A stretch of 64,000 nucleotides of DNA from Pyxicephalus adspersus (taxonomy: Eukaryota; Chordata; Amphibia; Anura; Pyxicephalidae): contig NC_092869.1 in the NCBI RefSeq assembly GCF_032062135.1, forward strand, positions 43,066,140-43,130,139, given 5' to 3'. The position numbers and the translations under genes are program-made. The notes beneath the pieces are model-generated. The model was not told the DNA's origin. It was given only the letters and a program-made list of their open reading frames with translations, and did no database searches. This document shows positions 36,781 to 48,989 of this stretch, in pieces. Positions within the stretch are counted from its first letter, which is position 1, and each line of letters opens with the position of its first letter.

Positions 36781-39651
36781 TCGTGTCCCTGGTGTGGTGG
36801 TAAGCTAGAATCCATGAAGGTATAAAATCAACTTCATGGAAAAGCTTCTCAAAAATTCCCTTGCCAAAAAGTTACTAAACTCTACAGCCAACTATAAACA
36901 AATCAGCTTTAACTCAATTGCCTTTCCCAACTAAAATGTCAGCTGCTAATTGTAAATTAGCCATGCACCTTAATTGATGATTGTATTGATTCTTCATGAT
37001 CAATTGAGACGGTTAATGAAGATAAGTGTATGTGGGATACTCCTATGTTTAATGGATCAGAAATTGGGAATTTTCAGGTACAACCAATGGAAATTTTCCA
37101 GCCTGGCCAATCAAGGATATTTCCGTTGGTATTATTTTTGGTTGATCAGATTAAAAAATAAAGAATGGATATATGGTGGATTCTATGAAACAATGGAATG
37201 GGCTGTTCAATTGAACAGGAAAATCGCAGAATAAAGTGTGTGAGCTCCCAATTTTATGTGTTTATTAACGTATAGCTACGTATGTTAAGAGTGGGTGCAC
37301 CCTCCCTAAAGAAGCCTAACCACTCCATTGCATCTTAAGACCCCCCCATGTCTACCAAATCCAACTATTAAAAAATGGCGACAGCTCAGATCAACTTGTA
37401 ACTTGCACCCAAAAAAAAGAAGAGTACTGCCGAATTGGTCTCAATGTTCCTTTAGGCTGGATTCATGCTACTTTGTGTTCATTGAGTTCTGAAATGTATT
37501 TTTTTTAACACACTTCATTGTGTTGATTTGCAGATTTTTTTTACTGTACAATTTTTTTTCACCTGCATCACAACAGCTTTGTGGGAAACAGTGAATGCGG
37601 CACCTGGTCTGAACTGGGCTGATTAGAAACAATGGATTTGAGTGTGCCATTGCATTGGGCTCTCATTGAGCAAAGCAGCTCATTACATGGTGGCCTTGCC
37701 TCATAGAGATTAGTACATTTTTCACAGTGGCATAAAACTACCACAGAAGGTTTCTCTGCGATGGCTACAAGTGATGTTTCTCCAGAGACATAACTGCAGC
37801 TTGCCCATGCTTAATGAACCACACCTGTATATAATTTCTGATTTTGTTGGATTTTTTTTCTTCTTCAATGAAATGTAAAACTAAAAGACACTTTGTTTGG
37901 GCCATGGACCCCAATCTTCACTGCTAATGGTGGATTTGCTTTTATTCTGATAATAGAAAATAGTTCTTGACCTCGCAGGGAGTGAACAATGCGGCAGTTT
38001 TCCATCTGATCTGATACACGGCTGACTTTTCCTCCTCATCTTGTCAGGTGGAGGGAAGATGGTTATGGAAAGTCAGTACATTTTTGCTCTGCACGCAGTC
38101 TGGATAATCCACTTGTGGAAGGATTAGCATTGGATCCCTGCCTGTCTCCAATTCCTCAGTAATATGAATATAAATCTCCCCATAATTCGAAGCCAATATT
38201 GCCATGCTACTTCTCTGCCCTGAATACTCTGGCCGTCTCAGGGTTAATGCTTGTCACCTTTAATCTTGTTGTCCGTCACCCACAGGAACTCATCTTTCCT
38301 CCCTAGGTGTAAATATGTTGACATGTGGATTATTATCCTTTGCAATGAGCAGGATTAGGGAATGAATAGAAGGGTTTATCGCTCAGCAAATTTCACAACT
38401 AGCAGAGATCTGACTTTAATACACCACTGAGCCTGCAAACCCCAGCTGCATCTTCTATCCAAACACACACATATGTATATCCTATAAAGATTCACCCCCT
38501 TCCCCCCCAGGGGTTTGTCACATAATTTTGGTGGGTAAGTTATGTGTGCCAAAAATTAAAGAAATTATTGGGTTCTTTTACTCCCCTTTATCTTATATGG
38601 TGTGACCACATCTACCTATTTATGTTTTGCTGGGTGTAATGGGCGACGTGCTGCTGTCTATCTCTGCATTTCAAGACAATTGGTTACTTTTGGGAGGACA
38701 CATTTTCCAGTATCCTGTTTTCTATGAGCAAGTTTTCTGTCCAAGGATGTAGAAGTTCCTTATTTTAGTTCCTTCAGTTCATGTCAGTGGTCTCTTTGGT
38801 TCTATTTATCCTGGATTGGTCCCAGGGGGTACCCTCTCTACAGACCCCAGTAAAGTCTTAGATACTTGTCCCAGTCTTTCCTCCTGCATTAGTGATGTGC
38901 TTCCTTCAATGTCCCAATATGTAGTTCCCCACAATGTTGTGTTCTCTCCATGTGCTGGTCCGGCCTGTTTTCCCCCCATGGTGCTGTGCTCTCTCCAAGC
39001 TCCAATCCGGCCCCTAAAAACAGCCACTAAAATTTGTCTAGCAAAGCACTTTTGTGCACAGATCTCTTTTTTATACATAAACTAACCCATTTCAATTTCT
39101 TTTCTGTCGCCTAACATTCTTTGATATTTTATTTCCCAGATGTCCCTGTTTTGGACTCCTATTTCCCTCATGTCACAGCTGTCTGTTTTTGGATTATTGA
39201 AAATATCAGTATGATTAAAAATTCTATATCATTTGGGCATGTATTTAAGACACCAGAATGAAAATATAACCTCAGATCTCTGCTGTCGCCTTTTTTCCAG
39301 GTTAAAAAAAAACAAAAACAAAACATTGGAATTTGTATTCTGTAAATAAAAAAAATGTACCTTTTGGTGATACTTTTTATGTGGACTGTGTGGGTAAGGT
39401 GGGGTGTAATGGTGGCATGCCAGGTGGTGTTTTGAGATTGTGTTCTTTCCCAAAAATGGCATTCCCATCACAGAATGTCAGGCGGTTTGTTGTGATATAA
39501 GCCATATTCTACAAAACAAGATGCAATGACCTCCTATCCAGCTGCACCTTGTTAGTGATCTCTAGGCATTCATTTAGGTGTATCATGCTTCTGGATTTTG
39601 GGTCCTCAGGAGCTGTCTGATAATATACTTTTTTTTTTTTTTTCTTTACAG
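36781..39651. other. Beta intron 3' end, with strong acceptor
   Basis: Single-copy intron DNA with no exon before the acceptor. The last 24 bases (39628-39651) are an almost unbroken T tract followed by 'ctttacag', a strong 3' splice site, as expected for an exon shared by alpha and beta transcripts. Confidence 0.6.
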
Positions 39652-39833
39652 CTGGGGCGACGTACATATTTGGGAAGAGTGGAGGGCTTATCCTGTACAC
39701 CTGGCCTCATAACGACAGGCCCAGCACACGCACTGATCGGCTCGCTGTGGGATTCAGCACTACTGTAAAAGACGGAATTCTTGTGCGCATAGACAGCGCT
39801 GCCGGGCTGATGGATTTTCTGCAGCTTCACATA
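39652..39833 (+). CDS. nrxn3: Neurexin LNS6 domain, first common exon
   Basis: The exon encodes residues 45(part)-105 of the beta form: the first half of the sixth laminin-neurexin-sex-hormone-globulin domain, which binds neuroligins at the synapse in a Ca2+-dependent way. It starts with CT after the acceptor, so an upstream G gives Ala (beta) and an upstream C would give Pro (alpha), the known neurexin arrangement. Readable motifs are [25 protein letters not shown] and [17 protein letters not shown] (residues 65-71) includes positions equivalent to N103, S107 and R109 of neurexin-1 beta, which touch neuroligin. The Asp at 99 corresponds to the Ca2+ ligand D137. The residue before it is Met where Gly is usual (GLMD for GLGD). 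The match is closest to neurexin-3, not 1 or 2. It ends in phase 0 at CAC ATA|gtaagt. Confidence 0.96.
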
Positions 39834-40159
39834 GTAAGTTGATTTACTTTATGTTCATTGAGATGTGAAATGTCTGTAGCTGAATGTGGGGGTTAAAAGG
39901 GAACCATTCACTGACATCACTGCAACACAGATTCTGAGTACAATGGGGTTACCTATATATGGTGTCCCCACTGGGAGATCCTCTGTTTGTCCTGGTAGCC
40001 GTTGTCTGGTAGAAAAGCCAACTCTCTGTTGTGTCTCCAGGACCAGAAGAAAAGGCATTTCTCCTCAATGGGACACAGATGGCAGGAAAAATATTACTTC
40101 TCTACTTTGTACATGTTTTGACTTTAAATTTAAAGTATTTTAAATCTATTCCCCATATT
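39834..40159. other. Intron start, nothing seen
   Basis: Begins with a consensus donor (gtaagt). No further exon, repeat or RNA gene recognised. Confidence 0.6.
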
Positions 40160-40690
40160 CCATCCTAGGACCCCTCCAACGATGGAGGCTGGCAGCACAC
40201 AGAGGTGGTATGGCTGAGATTGGTTGTGTGGGGAAAGTGAGGGTACAGGAAGACCGGCTGTATGAAGAAGACCAGTGGTATGATGGGGACTGGCGACAGG
40301 GGGTAAGATTGGCAGTATGTCGGAGATTGGCTGTGGAAATGGATGGTATAGGGAGAGTGGCTGTATGAGGGAGACCAGCAATAAGATGGAGACTGGCAGT
40401 ATGACAGAGTTGGGTTGTATGGGGAAATGGTTGGTATAGGATGACTGGCTGTATGAGGAAGACCACTGGTACGATGGAGGCTGGCGACACGGGGGAGGAT
40501 TGGCAGTATGTCAGAGATTTGCAATGGAAATGTATGGTATATGGAGAGTGGCTGTATGAGGGAGACCAACAATAAGATGGAGACTGGTGGCACTGGGGAG
40601 GACTGGCAGTTATATGGGAAAGTAGATGGTATGTGGAGATTGGTGGCACTGGGGAGGACTGCTGGTACAGTGGAGGCCTCCTCTGGCAGG
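40160..40690. repeat. Degenerate compound minisatellite ('gactggcagtatg')
   Basis: Short related units such as 'ggagactggcagtatg', 'ggctgtatgaggaagaccag' and 'ggatggtatagggaga' alternate at about 28-32 bp and form a larger pattern that returns near 40180, 40320 and 40470, suggesting a higher-order repeat. Confidence 0.88.
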
Positions 40691-41157
40691 GAACACGCCA
40701 GAGATATGTGTTGAGTATTAATTGATGAGCCTGTCAGACGAGAGGCGGCGGACATGTTGTGTGTAAGTGGTGGGCTCACGTGGAGAGCATGTTTGGGGAC
40801 ACATGTGACAGGCCTGCCAGCAGAACAGATGTTGTATTGTGTTTCTACCTGCCAGTGGCTGGCTCGCTCCCCCTGAGTAAGATTAATGGCTGCTTGTCGG
40901 CATTTTCTGCTCGCTTCGCCCATGACATTAGTTCTTCATGCGTGAGATGAGGCCGCTGACAGCTCTGAACAGGCACTCCGCTCCTCTAGAGACGCGTTAT
41001 TATATCCGCGGCACAGAGTGACACCGTCACACTACACCATCCTACACTAACTTAAAGGGGGCTCCTGCTTCACCAGTATACTCATCCAATTCTCTCTTCA
41101 ACATATCCATAAAATATAAACACTATAGGCCAGCAAATGAAGGTTTTCATGGTTTTA
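40691..41157. other. Intron, possible conserved block
   Basis: Non-repetitive, CpG-containing sequence at 40730-41010 with no exon evidence. It could be regulatory; nothing specific shows it. Confidence 0.35.
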
Positions 41158-41505
41158 CTCACTCCACGGTGGCTTGGTGGTTAGCAATTTGGTCTTTGCT
41201 GTGCTGGGTTCCAGGTTTGAATCTTGGCCAGGGCATTATCTGCATGGAGTTTGCAGGTTCTCCCTGTGTTTGTGTGGGTTTCCTCCAGGTACTAAGGCTT
41301 CCTCCCATGTAACAAAAACATGCAGTTAGGCAAATTGGCTTCCCCAAAATTGACCTTAGACTATATAAAGACATATGACTATGGTAGGGACATTACATTG
41401 TGCGCTCCTTTGACGGACAACTGGTGACATGACTGTGGACTTTGTACAGCGCTGCGTAATATGTCAGCACTATATGAATACTGTGTATTAATAATAGTAT
41501 CTTTT
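41158..41505 (+). mobile_element. V-SINE-like tRNA-derived SINE, near full length
   Basis: Same family as 36438-36780: A box in 'ggtggcttggtggttagca', B box 'ggtttgaatct', central domain 'gcatggagtttgcaggttct', and tail 'gtacagcgctgcgtaatatg' to 'tatatgaatactgtgtatta'. It keeps the sequence 'gactatggtagggacattac'. Sense orientation relative to the gene. Confidence 0.93.
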
Positions 41506-42404
41506 TCCCTTTGCATGTTAGTGGGTGGCCAACTAGGCAGAACAGGGGCTCCTTCATGTCTGGGGCACTACCCACAAGCTGGTGGTGTTGTGCTGCTATC
41601 TCTCACATACCAGTAGGTAATCAAGATGGTGGTTGTTTGGGACCATGCTGAAGACAGCACTAACAAAGGATCCATGCTGTGTAATTCATTGTTTCATTAT
41701 AATATATTGGTCTGACAACATATACTCTGAGCATAAGAATATTTCTATTTCTGAAAACCACAGGTATATGATTTCTGATGAAATTTCTCAATCTATATTT
41801 CACACCTTATACTGATAATGTGTGCCACATATTTCTCATTATATTGAAAGTCATGTTTCAGTTCCATTACATAGAAGAATAGCCCATGGGGTTGTTGGGA
41901 GCTGCAGTGATGATTGGAGGAGATCCATGAAATGGAGAGCGTTGTGCCTGATTCTCCTCTTTGAATAGCTACCTATAGATTAGGCATGGAAAGTTCATGG
42001 GGAGATCTACACAGAAGTTGTGTGTGTCTCTGTAGATCAGCCTCACATATAGAACAATCTTTCTTGGGGGTATTCCGGTTTTCGTAAGCAGCTATCTTGA
42101 GCAGCTATCACATTTTGAGTTTATAAGGCAAAATAATTACAGGAAAATTGCTTAAACCTCTCCCGGGCCAGTACATGCATCGAAGTGTGCCACAAATCTT
42201 GCAAATCAACATAGTATTGTGTCATTAAGGAAAGAGAACAAGCACATGTAATAGGTTTCCAGTCTTACTCATCCAGGTACAAGAACACCATCTGGTGACT
42301 CATTTAGGACACCAATCCGGGAATCGATTTCCTCTCCATCCAGCTTGGTTTGAAAAAATAACTTTGTACGTGCCATCCAACAATTTACAATGTAACATCA
42401 TCTG
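41506..42404. other. Intron, no feature seen
   Basis: Single-copy DNA with no recognisable exon, RNA gene or repeat. Confidence 0.5.
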
Positions 42405-43610
42405 ATGCCATGTTGGTGGTCTAATATTCTATATATGGGATGTAATACAATTGTGTCATGATGGTGTCCGGTGGGCAGCCATGTTGGGTTGTAATAGAAT
42501 TGTATGATAATGGTGTTTGGTGGTGGGCCATGTTGGGGGTGTAGTGTTCTATGTATAGGTGTAATAGAATTGTATTATGTTGGTGTTTGGTGGGGATCCA
42601 TGTTGGGGTGTAGTGTTCTATGTATAGAGTGTAATAGAATTGTATGATGATGGTGTCTGGTGGTCGGCCATGTTGGGGTGTAGTGTTCAATGTATGAAGT
42701 GTAAAAGAATTGTGTGAAGATGGTGTCCGGTGGGCACCCATATTGGGGGTGTAGTGTTGTATGAACAGAGTGTAAAAGAATTGTGTGATGATGGTGTCTG
42801 GTAGTCAGCCATTTTGGGGGTGTAGTGTTCTATGTATGGGGTGTAATAGAATTGTAATATGACCGTGTTCTGTGGGCATCCATGTTGGGGGGTGTAGTGT
42901 TCTATGTATAGAGTGTAATAGAATTGTATGATGATGGTGTCTAGTAGTCGGTCATGTTGGGGGGTGTAGTGTTCTATATATGGAGTGTAATAGAATTTTA
43001 TTAAGATGGTGACCAGTGGTCGGCGATATTGGGGGTGTAGTGTTCTATGTATGGGGTGTAATTGAATTGTATTCTGAAGTTGTCCAGTGGTCAGCCATGT
43101 TGGGGGTTTAGTGTTCTATGTATGGGGTGTCATAGCATTGTGTGATGATGGTGTGTGGTGGTCAGCCATGTTGGGGGTATTGTTCTATGTATAAAGTGTA
43201 ATAGAATTGTATAATGATGGTGTCCGGTGGTCAGCCTTGTTGACATTGTAGTGTTCTATATATAGAGTGTAAAAAAATTGTATTATAATGGCGACCAGTG
43301 GTCGGTCATGTTGGGGGTATAGAGTGTAATAGAATTGTATTATGATGGTGTCCAGTGGGCAGCCATGTTGGGGGTGTAGTGTTCTATGTATGGGGTGTAA
43401 TAGAATTTTAATATGATGGAGTCCATTGGTTGGTTATGTTGGGAGTGTAATATAATTGTATTATGATGGTGTCCAGTGGTCGGCCATGCTGGAGGTGTAA
43501 TGTTCTATATATGGAGTGTAATAGAATGGTATAATGATGATGTCCATTGGGCGGCCATTTTGGGGGTGTAATACAATTATATTATAATGGCGTCTGGCCA
43601 TGTATGTTCT
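42405..43610. repeat. 70-bp minisatellite, about 17 copies
   Basis: Each unit carries 'gtgttctatgtatggagtgt', 'aatagaattgtatgatgatg' and 'gtgtccggtggtcggccatg' then 'ttgggggtgta', with a period of 70-71 bp. Copies differ by roughly 10-20% and a few are shortened (for example near 43310 and 43440). The repeated 'gccatgttggg' and 'tgtaatagaattgtat' strings make the array unmistakable. Confidence 0.96.
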
Positions 43611-46600
43611 TTATTTGCCTTCTTTAAGTATTGTCTGCAGTGAGTGTTTTTTCCTCACTGTAAATTCAAACACTGCTGCAGTAATTTATGTATCATTATG
43701 CATTTTCTAATCATAAGCCTTCTGTGCTGTGTGTGATTTATACACAGAAAAGCATCTGTTCGGAGCCTGGTGGGACACTGCAACCTTTTCCTGCCTGGTT
43801 CTCTCTGCTCCAGGGGACATTTCTGGTGTCCCTTCAATTGTGTCTGTGACAGGAGGGGATCGGGTTGTCAGGCACCCTGGGCTAGTGCGGATGTAGCTTG
43901 GAGCAACGGACTAGATGATAGGAAATAGAATAGGAGTAAAGTAAAGGTGGGGAATCAGTGTGAGATTTGTGTTAGAATTATTTCTGATGAGAATGCTTTG
44001 TAGATTTATAATGGATGGGAAAAAATATACACTGGAAATAAAATGCTTCCCTGACACAAAAAAAAAAAATTGGCTATGAAATCTCCCTTTGCCGTCGTGT
44101 TGGCCATTGGGGTCACTTTTCTCATAATGGTGTGGCTTGGCTTTTCATGGTGCCTGGAATCTCCCAAAGTAAATTTTACATGTGTGGTAGTGGCACTTTA
44201 CCACCTCCTCACACCTGTAGCTCTCATACGCGTAGCTTGGTTGTGGCATGCACAGCCCGCATTGGCATCTGATTAATTGCCTATCTATAGGCTGTCATCC
44301 CTACAAGATCTTCTGACCTCATTAGGGTGGTGTATTTCTTTTCTGGTCTGCAGTGTAATCATGAGCAGGTGATGATTTTGTATATTGCCCCATATAGAAT
44401 GGCAGTGACCTATGTGCGGCTGGGCCCTATTCCAGCTATACGGTCTCCTAAATCTGCACTCTCTTGCATGACATTTTGTCCAGCTCTCACATAGCTGTCG
44501 GTCTTCGTTCGTCACTCCAGCCCCAGTGTGGGGTAATCACTGTATGTGCTGCCTTTCTACTTCTACATTTCCTCTTATTCAGTGTCGAGGGATTTGGATG
44601 AGGATTCAGCAGTTGGTTGATTAATAATTAATACTTTTCAGTATTTATAGATTGCAGTTATATATTTATGTTTTTTTATGTGCGGTAACAATCCTTGCGA
44701 TCTGGCTGCACCACAGTTAACCCTTAATGGGGCATCTGGTCAGTTTAACCCTTCAGCGGGTATTCTGGCGTTGTTGATGCTTTGTGTAGTAGTTTTATTT
44801 TATTTTTGTCTTGCGGCTCTGTCAGCCCTTCCCACAGTAATCTTTCTCTGTAGGCACTTTGTAGATTTTCTTTGTCACTTTGCATTCCTGCGGGCTGTGG
44901 AAATTAATACTTTTCTTCTTATTGGTAATGAGTTTCTTCACCAAACCAACCCTGCTGCGGCTCCCAGCTTGATTGATAACTCGCTCTATTAAGGAACTGC
45001 CGATTGAACAAATATTTGTATTATAGTGTCCACAGACACCCACCGCGTTCTCCGCATCAAAGTGCTTTGCTCGGAGTCTGTGGAAGCCTCTGCGTGTCAC
45101 AGCAGTGAAAGCTAGGACACTGCAAGAACGCTGGAATTCTACTCCAAGGAACAGAACATCAGAAATTTTTCATGACCCTTCAGTCACTTCCGAGAGCAGC
45201 AGCTTCCTGACTGGACCTCTGCAGATTTTTTATAACTTTGCCATCCACACTATTGGTGGGTATGTTGGTTACAGGTGCACCATCCTTCTAAAAGTTATAT
45301 GCAGAGGGGACTTTATTCTTATTTTTACAGAACAGGCCCTGAGGCTATCATCTTAATCCTTGCTTTTGTACGCAGTGGGTCATTGACCCAGGACTGGGAA
45401 CCTGATTGCATTGCATTTACTTCTTCAAAATCGTTAACTACCAAGTAGACTTGGCAAGATAAAGGACTTGGGACTTGCATCTTCAAGGACATCACTGCCA
45501 TATTTGTGTTTTTACGGGATCCTTATATGTGGGCCCTGTATGGGTGCTTTAGGTTGCTTAAGAGGTTCACCCCACCAAAAATTTGATCAGCACCTGTTGG
45601 GTGAGCTTTTTGTGGAAGATTTCCCAATACTTATAAGGGTAGACGATTGGTACAATCTTTGTAATAAACCTCACCACGTGCCATTCCATGACTGGCACTG
45701 TACACTTAGGAGCAGCATGACGGTTCATCAAGCACAGGCTATGGTATCATTGGTGTCTTTATGGTGCATGGCAGTAAATTGGTTAAACATGTTCGGATAG
45801 TCTGGGATGTGGAGCCGCAGCCGGTAATCTCCAATCACTCCCCCGCTCCTCCTGCAGAGTGTCTGAAAGGGTGTAATTTGTTTGAGCAGAACATGCCAGT
45901 CCTTAAACAGTGAGACGCAGACCAGCGCCGGCCCGGCTGTTTGTGCCAGGCAATCAGTGTGAGATTGTTTAACAAGACATAGAAGAGAGCTCATGGTGGT
46001 CAGTCCCCATTCACACAGCCAATCGGCAGCCCCAATGCATGTGTGTGGGCCTTTCTCAGCCTTTCCATTTAGTGACCTCTGGGGTTAGAATGACTGCACA
46101 GCGATAGGACAATTCAGGAGCCTGTGAATGGAAACAATGGCAGTACACGAGGCCTGGACACAAAATAAAGTAAATTTTTAAAAAATTCTGGATATGTCTC
46201 AGCGATATGATGCCACACAATATGACCATCCTGTGGCAGAGAAATATTGATGACAAGTTAGGCACATTGTATGTCTATCATGTAAGGGAAGATATAGAGG
46301 ACCCTGGGTATTGATGGCTGTGTTATACATCAATAAATGCATTCTTTTAAATTGTCAAAGTACCAGAATGTGACTTGGTGTCAGCTTCTTGTGATCCCCT
46401 GTACAGCACAGCTGTACTGCATGTACAGTTGTAAGCATGTGCTGCTTTACATTTTGAAAAGAACTACTATCGTTCTCGGTTACTAGGAATCTGCCTCTCT
46501 TCCCCTTGACCATCCTTTGGCCACTCAGGACTCTGATTCAAATGGTGGAGAAAACACTTGTTCTGTTATCAACCATCCACCATAATAAATTCAATATTTC

Positions 46601-47329
46601 AAGTGTATCTATCCCAGGCCTGTAACATGATTGGCTATTTAGGTTTTCCCGAGCCTGACCACTGGCTGCCGAGCATTAGAGTTGTACGTAGGCTGTGATG
46701 AAAAGATCACAGAGCTGACTTTTAAGTGCTCACTCTTTCTAATATCTATATTCTAGATGTGTGAATTCTTGGCATGCTGCTGAAAATGTGCATTTATGTG
46801 AACACCATAGGAATGGATGGTTGTTCCAAATATCAAGTGTTCTGGTAGGTAGGGGTAATGGCTACAAGGTCAGTAAAGTATTAGCAAGGGGCCTCATAAA
46901 GTGCACCTGAGCTCCAGATGTCTTTATATTTGTATGTTTTCCTCTGAAGCCGGAGAGTTACATCCCTGCACTTTGTTGTGTTTGTTGTTTGTAGACTTAA
47001 TGTCAGTATTATGTGAGGAATGGGGAATATCTGTGGAATGGAACAGCACAGACTCCTCAGAAGAATATCCAAATACCTTTAATTTAGAAAAGACATCCGG
47101 AGTTCAGGTACATTTCCAACAATAAGTCGTTGGACAGAATGGTTCAGATCCAGTTGTAACAAAACCAATGGAAGTACAGTGCAGCCAACACATTTGAGGA
47201 CTTTTCAAATCGTTTCAGAATTTATGTGGAATTGGTCTCTATGGGGCTTGTTAGAGAGACAGCTGGTGTGCCACACATACACTCCAATATACTCCTGGCA
47301 TTGCTGGCTTCACGGCCTCTCTCCATTCT
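43611..47329. other. Intron, no gene seen
   Basis: Long stretch of single-copy DNA with scattered open frames of up to 110 residues that match nothing I know. A possible conserved block lies around 44640-45110 ('ttgattaataattaatac', 'ggaaattaatacttttctt'). Confidence 0.42.
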
Positions 47330-48430
47330 TTTTTTTATCCAGAATCTTCCTCTATCTCCCCTCACTTTCTCCACCCCCACTTTATTTCCCCCTCTCTCCG
47401 TCCCAACTGGTCACCCCAATTCTCCTACCTCATTTTCCCCTCTCTTACCCCCTCCCTCTTTCTCTCTCACCCTCCCGACTCTTCCTTCCCCCTTCCACCT
47501 CTCACCCTCCCAACTCTTTTTGTTTCTTTTCTCCCCTGCTCTCAGTTCCCATCCACCTCTTTTTCTTTGTCCCTTCTCTCTCTGTTTTTTCCCCACATGC
47601 CCTCCCATCTCTCACTGCCCCTTCTCTCAAAATCCCTCCTTCTTCTCAATAGTTAGCCTTCTTTCTTCTATCTCTCTCCCCTCCTTTCCTTTACCCCCTT
47701 TCCCTCTCTCTTTCGCCCCACTGTTTCCATCTTCTTTCTGCTTCCTTTCTCTCTCCTTCGTCTTCTTTCACTCCCTCCCCCCCCCNNNNNNNNNNNNNNN
47801 NNNNNNNNNNNNNNNNNNNNNNNNNNNNNNNNNNNNNNNNNNNNNNNNNNNNNNNNNNNNNNNNNNNNNNNNNNNNNNNNNNNNNNNNNNNNNNNNNNNN
47901 NNNNNNNNNNNNNNNNNNNNNNNNNNNNNNNNNNNNNNNNNNNNNNNNNNNNNNNNNNNNNNNNNNNNNNNNNNNNNNNNNNNNNNNNNNNNNNNNNNNN
48001 NNNNNNNNNNNNNNNNNNNNNNNNNNNNNNNNNNNNNNNNNNNNNNNNNNNNNNNNNNNNNNNNNNNNNNNNNNNNNNNNNNNNNNNNNNNNNNNNNNNN
48101 NNNNNNNNNNNNNNNNNNNNNNNNNNNNNNNNNNNNNNNNNNNNNNNNNNNNNNNNNNNNNNNNNNNNNNNNNNNNNNNNNNNNNNNNNNNNNNNNNNNN
48201 NNNNNNNNNNNNNNNNNNNNNNNNNNNNNNNNNNNNNNNNNNNNNNNNNNNNNNNNNNNNNNNNNNNNNNNNNNNNNNNNNNNNNNNNNNNNNNNNNNNN
48301 NNNNNNNNNNNNNNNNNNNNNNNNNNNNNNNNNNNNNNNNNNNNNNNNNNNNNNNNNNNNNNNNNNNNNNNNNNNNNNNNNNNNNNNNNNNTTTCTCCCC
48401 CTTTCTTTCTCTCTCTCTTACATCTCTAAG
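47330..48430. repeat. C+T-rich low-complexity tract containing a gap
   Basis: Nearly pure pyrimidine on the + strand ('ctctctccc', 'cttctttc') on both sides of the gap. Lack of purines opens a spurious long frame. Such a strand-asymmetric tract can form triplex DNA and is hard to sequence, which explains the gap. Confidence 0.9.
47786..48391. other. Assembly gap (606 N)
   Basis: A run of N within the pyrimidine tract. The true length may differ from the number of N. Confidence 0.99.
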
Positions 48431-48989
48431 TCTTCTCTATCTGATGAGATTGGCCAGCGGTTCTGTCTCTGGTCCCCCCTCCTCTCTGTCCTGAGAAGGT
48501 AATTGAATTGAAGCAGTTCATATGGCTGAGCCCCTTAGAAAGGTGTTTCCATTAAACAGAGAGCGGGGCTTTGAATTGGAGTGTGTGCCTGGGTGACCCC
48601 GGAGTGTCACTCTGACTTCTCAGCCCTCTAGGATAATTGGCATCTAGACAGCGGCTCCAGCCTGGCTCTCAGACGTGGCCGGCATGCATCTATCAACTTC
48701 AAAGGCTCAAACACACTTTCTAAGAGACAGGAATTGATTTTCACAGAAGCTGGAGGAGGCCGCCTCTCCTGGGGGTCTTCCTGCTGCTTGCATTACTTTG
48801 CAGGCGTGGAGAGCGGGGTATGTACAGCTGCTGTTTGTGCCACATAAAACTGCTATTCGCTTTGCCTGCAAAAGTCTTATGGCTCACTTGTGCCAGCTTA
48901 GACTATAAATGGAATGTAGCTGTGACCTGTTATTGGGAATGGAATTAAAATTGTCTTACAGATACATAGATGTGACTTCCTCCATCCTG
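48431..48989. other. Intron, candidate conserved element
   Basis: Non-repetitive sequence containing 'atcaacttcaaaggctcaaa' and 'aggaattgattttcacagaa', with mixed composition unlike the flanking tandem tracts. Possible regulatory block; unproven. Confidence 0.35.
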
